Notes under the pieces: generated by a model | Told to the model about the DNA's origin: nothing | Seen by the model: the letters and a program-made list of their open reading frames with translations, nothing else | Database searches by the model: none | Origin: an uncultured Porphyromonadaceae bacterium | Lineage (GTDB): Bacteria > Bacteroidota > Bacteroidia > Bacteroidales > Barnesiellaceae_A | Assembly: GCA_900538705.1 (NCBI GenBank) | Contig: UPZG01000004.1 | Coordinates: 62,001 to 126,000 of the forward strand | DNA: 64,000 nt | Reading direction: 5' to 3' | Program-made: the position numbers and the translations under genes | Shown: piece by piece, positions 61,661 to 64,000 of the stretch | Numbering within the stretch: the stretch's first letter is position 1 | How the letters are laid out: every line of letters begins with the position of its first letter

Positions 61661-62701
61661 TTATTCTTCGGCCAGCGAGTTCCAGCCTTGTGCCCGCAAC
61701 TCTATTTCATTGCCGTCACGAGTGATAAGACAACAACCTAATGAGGGTGCCGTGATGTGGCCAATTACTTTTATACCAGGTATGGCACTTACTGTTTCGT
61801 GGAGCGGCAGTGGCACGGTGAAGAGCAATTCATAATCCTCGCCTCCGTTGAGGGCAGCAGTAACAAGGTTCATGTTAAACTCTTCGGCCATCATGGCAGT
61901 CTGATAATCGATGGGAATACGTTCTTCGTAGACGCGGCATCCTACGTGGCTTTGCTTGCATATGTGTAGCAACTCAGATGAAAGTCCGTCTGAAATATCC
62001 ATCATGGCTGTAGGTACGATACCGGCTTTGTCGAGAGCTTCTATCACATCGCGGCGAGCTTCGGGTTTGAGCTGGCGTTCGAGTAGGTACTCACGGTTGT
62101 CGAAAGCCGGTTTGAAGTCCTTTTCGCCAGCAAACACACGCTTCTCCCTCTCGAGTAGCTGCAATCCCATGTACGCAGCACCTAGGTCGCCACTAACACA
62201 AATCAGGTCGTTTTCGTGTGCGCCGTTGCGATATGCTATTTTGCCGGCAACTCCTTCACCTATGCAGGTTATGCTGATGGTGAGTCCGGTCATAGAAGCA
62301 GATGTGTCACCTCCTACAAGGTCAACACCATAAGTTTGGCAGGCCAGGCGTATGCCTGCGTAGAGTTCTTCGAGGTCTTCGACCGAAAATCGTTTCGATA
62401 CTCCCAGCGAGACGGTAATTTGTCGCGGAGTACCGTTCATGGCATAAATATCGGAGAAGTTTACCACTGCCGATTTGTATCCCAAGTGTTTCAACGGCAC
62501 ATAGGTGAGGTCGAAATGCACGCCTTCCAGCAGCAAGTCGGTTGTTACAAGCGTTTCGTGCCCCTCGTAGTGGAGTACGGCGGCATCGTCGCCCACGCCT
62601 TTTCGTGTCGATTCGTTGACGGGCTTTATATCGGCAGTAAGCTTCTCTATCAGGCCAAATTCACCCAGAGTTGCGATTTCGGTTCTGTTCCGATTTTCCA
62701 T
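61661..62701 (-). CDS. thiL: Thiamine-monophosphate kinase
   Basis: 346 residues. Phosphorylates thiamine monophosphate to the active diphosphate. Family marks: GEFGLIEKLT at the N-terminus, GVGDDAAVL with metal-binding Asp, TTDLLLEGVHFDL, GYKSAVVNFSDIYAMNGTP, DLVGGDTSASMTGLTIS, and MDISDGLSSELLHIC, all conserved in ThiL/PurM-type kinases. Starts 4 bases after punA, as is frequent in Bacteroidota. Confidence 0.95.
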   Translation of the reverse strand: MENRNRTEIATLGEFGLIEKLTADIKPVNESTRKGVGDDAAVLHYEGHETLVTTDLLLEGVHFDLTYVPLKHLGYKSAVVNFSDIYAMNGTPRQITVSLGVSKRFSVEDLEELYAGIRLACQTYGVDLVGGDTSASMTGLTISITCIGEGVAGKIAYRNGAHENDLICVSGDLGAAYMGLQLLEREKRVFAGEKDFKPAFDNREYLLERQLKPEARRDVIEALDKAGIVPTAMMDISDGLSSELLHICKQSHVGCRVYEERIPIDYQTAMMAEEFNMNLVTAALNGGEDYELLFTVPLPLHETVSAIPGIKVIGHITAPSLGCCLITRDGNEIELRAQGWNSLAEE

Positions 62702-62705
62702 TGTG

Positions 62706-63518
62706 TCAGCACTCGGTTACAAGTTCTTTCATGATTTGTGTCATCAACGGTTGGGCTGCGTTGGCGGCTTTTTGCACTTCCTCGTGCGAGCATTTCTCTA
62801 CAATACCCTCTACACCCAAGTCAGTAATGACCGATACGGCAAATACTTCCATACCTGCATGACGTGCCACGATTACCTCGGGTACGGTGCTCATACCTAC
62901 GGCATCGCCTCCTATGCGGGCAAAGTAGCGATACTCGGCCGGGGTTTCAAATGTAGGACCCTGTGTGCCAACGTATACTCCATGTTGCACCTTGATGTGG
63001 TTGCGGGCAGCTATCTCGTCGGCTTTGGCGATGAGTCGTTTTGAGTATGCTTCGCTCATGTCGGGGAAGCGTGCGCCCAGCTCTTCGTAGTTTTTGCCGC
63101 GCAGCGGATGCTCGGGGAAGAGATTGATGTGGTCGGTGATAATCATGATGTCACCTACCTTGAATGTCGGGTTCATACCGCCGGCTGCGTTCGATACAAA
63201 CAGCGTCTTGATGCCCATAGCCTTCATTACACGAACGGGAAAGGTTACCTGCTTCATGTCGTAACCTTCGTAGAAATGGAAGCGGCCTTGCATGGCCAAT
63301 ACTTCTTTGTCGCCCAAATGACCAAAGATGAGCTTGCCGCTATGACCCTCTACCGTCGACACGGGGAAGTGAGGTATCTGTTCGTAAGGAATTTCCACTT
63401 TGTCGGTAATATGGTCGGCGAGATGTCCCAGACCTGTACCTAAAATAATACCTGTTTCGGGACGATAGTCCACAAGAGCCTTTAAGTAGGCAGCCGTTTG
63501 GTTTATTTTGTTTATCAT
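62706..63518 (-). CDS. punA: Purine-nucleoside phosphorylase (class I)
   Basis: 270 residues. Phosphorolysis of inosine and guanosine in purine salvage. Marks: GIILGTGLGHLAD (phosphate loop), VEGHSGKLIFG, GRFHFYEGYDMKQVTFPVRVM, LFVSNAAGGMNP, the base-binding region GPTFETPAEYR and VGMSTVPEVIVARHAGMEV. Trimeric class I length. First gene of a two-gene operon with thiL. Confidence 0.95.
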   Translation of the reverse strand: MINKINQTAAYLKALVDYRPETGIILGTGLGHLADHITDKVEIPYEQIPHFPVSTVEGHSGKLIFGHLGDKEVLAMQGRFHFYEGYDMKQVTFPVRVMKAMGIKTLFVSNAAGGMNPTFKVGDIMIITDHINLFPEHPLRGKNYEELGARFPDMSEAYSKRLIAKADEIAARNHIKVQHGVYVGTQGPTFETPAEYRYFARIGGDAVGMSTVPEVIVARHAGMEVFAVSVITDLGVEGIVEKCSHEEVQKAANAAQPLMTQIMKELVTEC

Positions 63519-63608
63519 AACACTATATGTTTATTGATTAGTCTTATACGATTCCTTCCCCCATTTATATGCAACCTACTAACGGTTGCTTGCGTGAGAT
63601 GGGAAAGA

Positions 63609-63616
63609 CAAATATA
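63609..63616 (-). promoter_or_regulatory. -7 box of punA-thiL
   Basis: Minus-strand TATATTTG giving a leader of about 85 bases, which contains a small hairpin (GCAACC near 63570 / GGTTGC near 63583). Confidence 0.5.
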
Positions 63617-63632
63617 CGAAAAGTATAGAGCC

Positions 63633-63734
63633 ATGCAAAATATACTTGCTTTATTTTGCATGGTCGGGATGTCGTCTTGTGTCGGAGTGTATGCTTCTGC
63701 CTCCAAAGAGCATTTACGTTATCTAAGGATGTAA
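63633..63734 (+). CDS. Possible 33-residue secreted or lipoprotein-like peptide
   Basis: MQNILALFCMVGMSSCVGVYASASKEHLRYLRM: hydrophobic start with a possible lipobox (GMSSC), then a short basic tail. The stop is followed within 3 bases by a very strong terminator, which supports a transcript. No plus-strand consensus promoter box was found directly upstream, and no homologue is known to me; may be chance. Confidence 0.3.
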   Translation: MQNILALFCMVGMSSCVGVYASASKEHLRYLRM

Positions 63735-63736
63735 CG

Positions 63737-63781
63737 TATACAGCCCGGTAAAATAATATAAGTATTTTACCGGGCTGTATA
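63737..63781. terminator. Very strong bidirectional terminator
   Basis: A perfect 19-bp stem: 63737-63755 (starting TATACAGCCCGG) against 63763-63781, with a 7-base loop and A/T-runs inside the stem. It lies between the porin-like gene (leftward) and the punA leader. Confidence 0.9.
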
Positions 63782-63832
63782 AGATATTATGAAGACTTAA
63801 TTACTCCAATAGTTAGAGGTTTAGGATGAGCA

Positions 63833-64000
63833 TCAGATACCCACCTCTATTTGGATGCGAGCTTGCCAGCGGTCGTATTGGAATACGGCGGGAATGGCTT
63901 CGGTGGCGTAGTTGTAGGATATATCGGCCTGTACTTTCAGTGTGTGCCCTATGATATATTTGGTAACGCCGAGGGTGGCTTGGTTGTAGGTCTTGTAGCC
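63833..64000 (-). CDS. C-terminus of an outer-membrane porin-like barrel (partial)
   Basis: 55 codons ending in TGA at 63833-63835, open to the right edge. The sequence (GVTKYIIGHTLKVQADISYNYA... FQYDRWQARIQIEVGI) alternates polar and hydrophobic residues, as do membrane beta-strands. The last strand, with RWQARIQIEV, resembles the ending of phosphate-selective porin (OprP/OprO-like) proteins of Bacteroidota. Too short to be certain. Confidence 0.55.
   Translation of the reverse strand, partial: GYKTYNQATLGVTKYIIGHTLKVQADISYNYATEAIPAVFQYDRWQARIQIEVGI

Noticed and set aside
63515..63706. Minus-strand 63-codon frame upstream of punA
   Set aside because: It covers the punA promoter and leader, has no family-like sequence and lies opposite a more plausible short plus-strand peptide.
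1..64000. CRISPR arrays, prophage modules, tRNA or rRNA genes
   Set aside because: No regularly spaced repeats, no phage structural genes and no tRNA-like or rRNA sequence were recognised in the window.

Overview
The window reads as a chromosomal segment of a Bacteroidales (phylum Bacteroidota) bacterium. Evidence: promoters of the form TTTG, 19-20 bases, TAnnTTTG (for example at 11272, 15867, 35733, 36218 and 55315); families largely confined to Bacteroidota (DUF5606, DUF4491, DUF4834, a DUF5103 type IX secretion plug-like protein, OstA-like LptD); and secreted proteins ending in a type IX-like C-terminal domain. No tRNA, rRNA or CRISPR array was recognised.

Layout. 1-8600: two divergent secreted proteins (Fn3-type protein cut by the left edge; M6 metalloprotease), then a leftward housekeeping operon nusB-yajC-ybbR-coaE-DUF5606. 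8701-9345: AlbA_2/Schlafen-like regulator. 9381-13211: a 3.83-kb mobile element, the most unusual part. 13272-16775: small membrane protein, two FdtA-like ketoisomerases plus an FdtB-like aminotransferase (amino-deoxysugar synthesis), nadC. 16876-21888: S41-like peptidase, WG-repeat protein, smpB, Yip1-like protein, CDF cation pump. 22208-31003: rpe, alpha/beta hydrolase, copper ATPase plus metallochaperone, Rel/SpoT ppGpp enzyme, 7TM-HD cyclic-dinucleotide phosphodiesterase. 31258-34421: psd-pssA phospholipid genes and a umuDC-type translesion polymerase pair. 34428-43519: glycosyltransferase, DUF4491, ilvE, HD hydrolase, lptD, rRNA methyltransferase, PlugP-like protein. 43899-52801: an AT-rich accessory block with two outer-membrane barrel receptors and two leftward S41 peptidase genes, one frameshifted. 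52973-64000: Fe-alcohol dehydrogenase with a CMD-cupin protein, DJ-1, trmD, DUF4834, a secreted protein divergent from a TPR/LuxR-type regulator, punA-thiL, and the C-terminus of a porin-like barrel.

The mobile element. An intact IS1595-family (ISXO2-like) transposase sits inside a unit with perfect 33-bp terminal inverted repeats and an 8-bp target duplication (TTTCTAAA), so the transposon appears to be 3.83 kb and to carry passengers. Just inside each end, reading inward, is a gene whose first 25 codons are shared and are followed by a run of exactly eight C. In both genes that run puts the body out of frame; one extra C (or two fewer) would restore an ORF of 137 or 155 residues. Both therefore look like phase-variable genes in the OFF state. 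Between them, after the transposase, is a consensus promoter driving a strongly structured RNA region with two mutually exclusive folds, then a 68-residue unknown protein and a uracil-DNA-glycosylase-like protein. The element sits in the promoter region of the 13272 gene and carries outward-facing promoter-like boxes. I regard this as the best candidate for an undescribed system; its function is not known from sequence.

Limits: assignments rest on motif recognition and reading-frame logic without database searches. The homopolymer and frameshift claims depend on the accuracy of the assembly.
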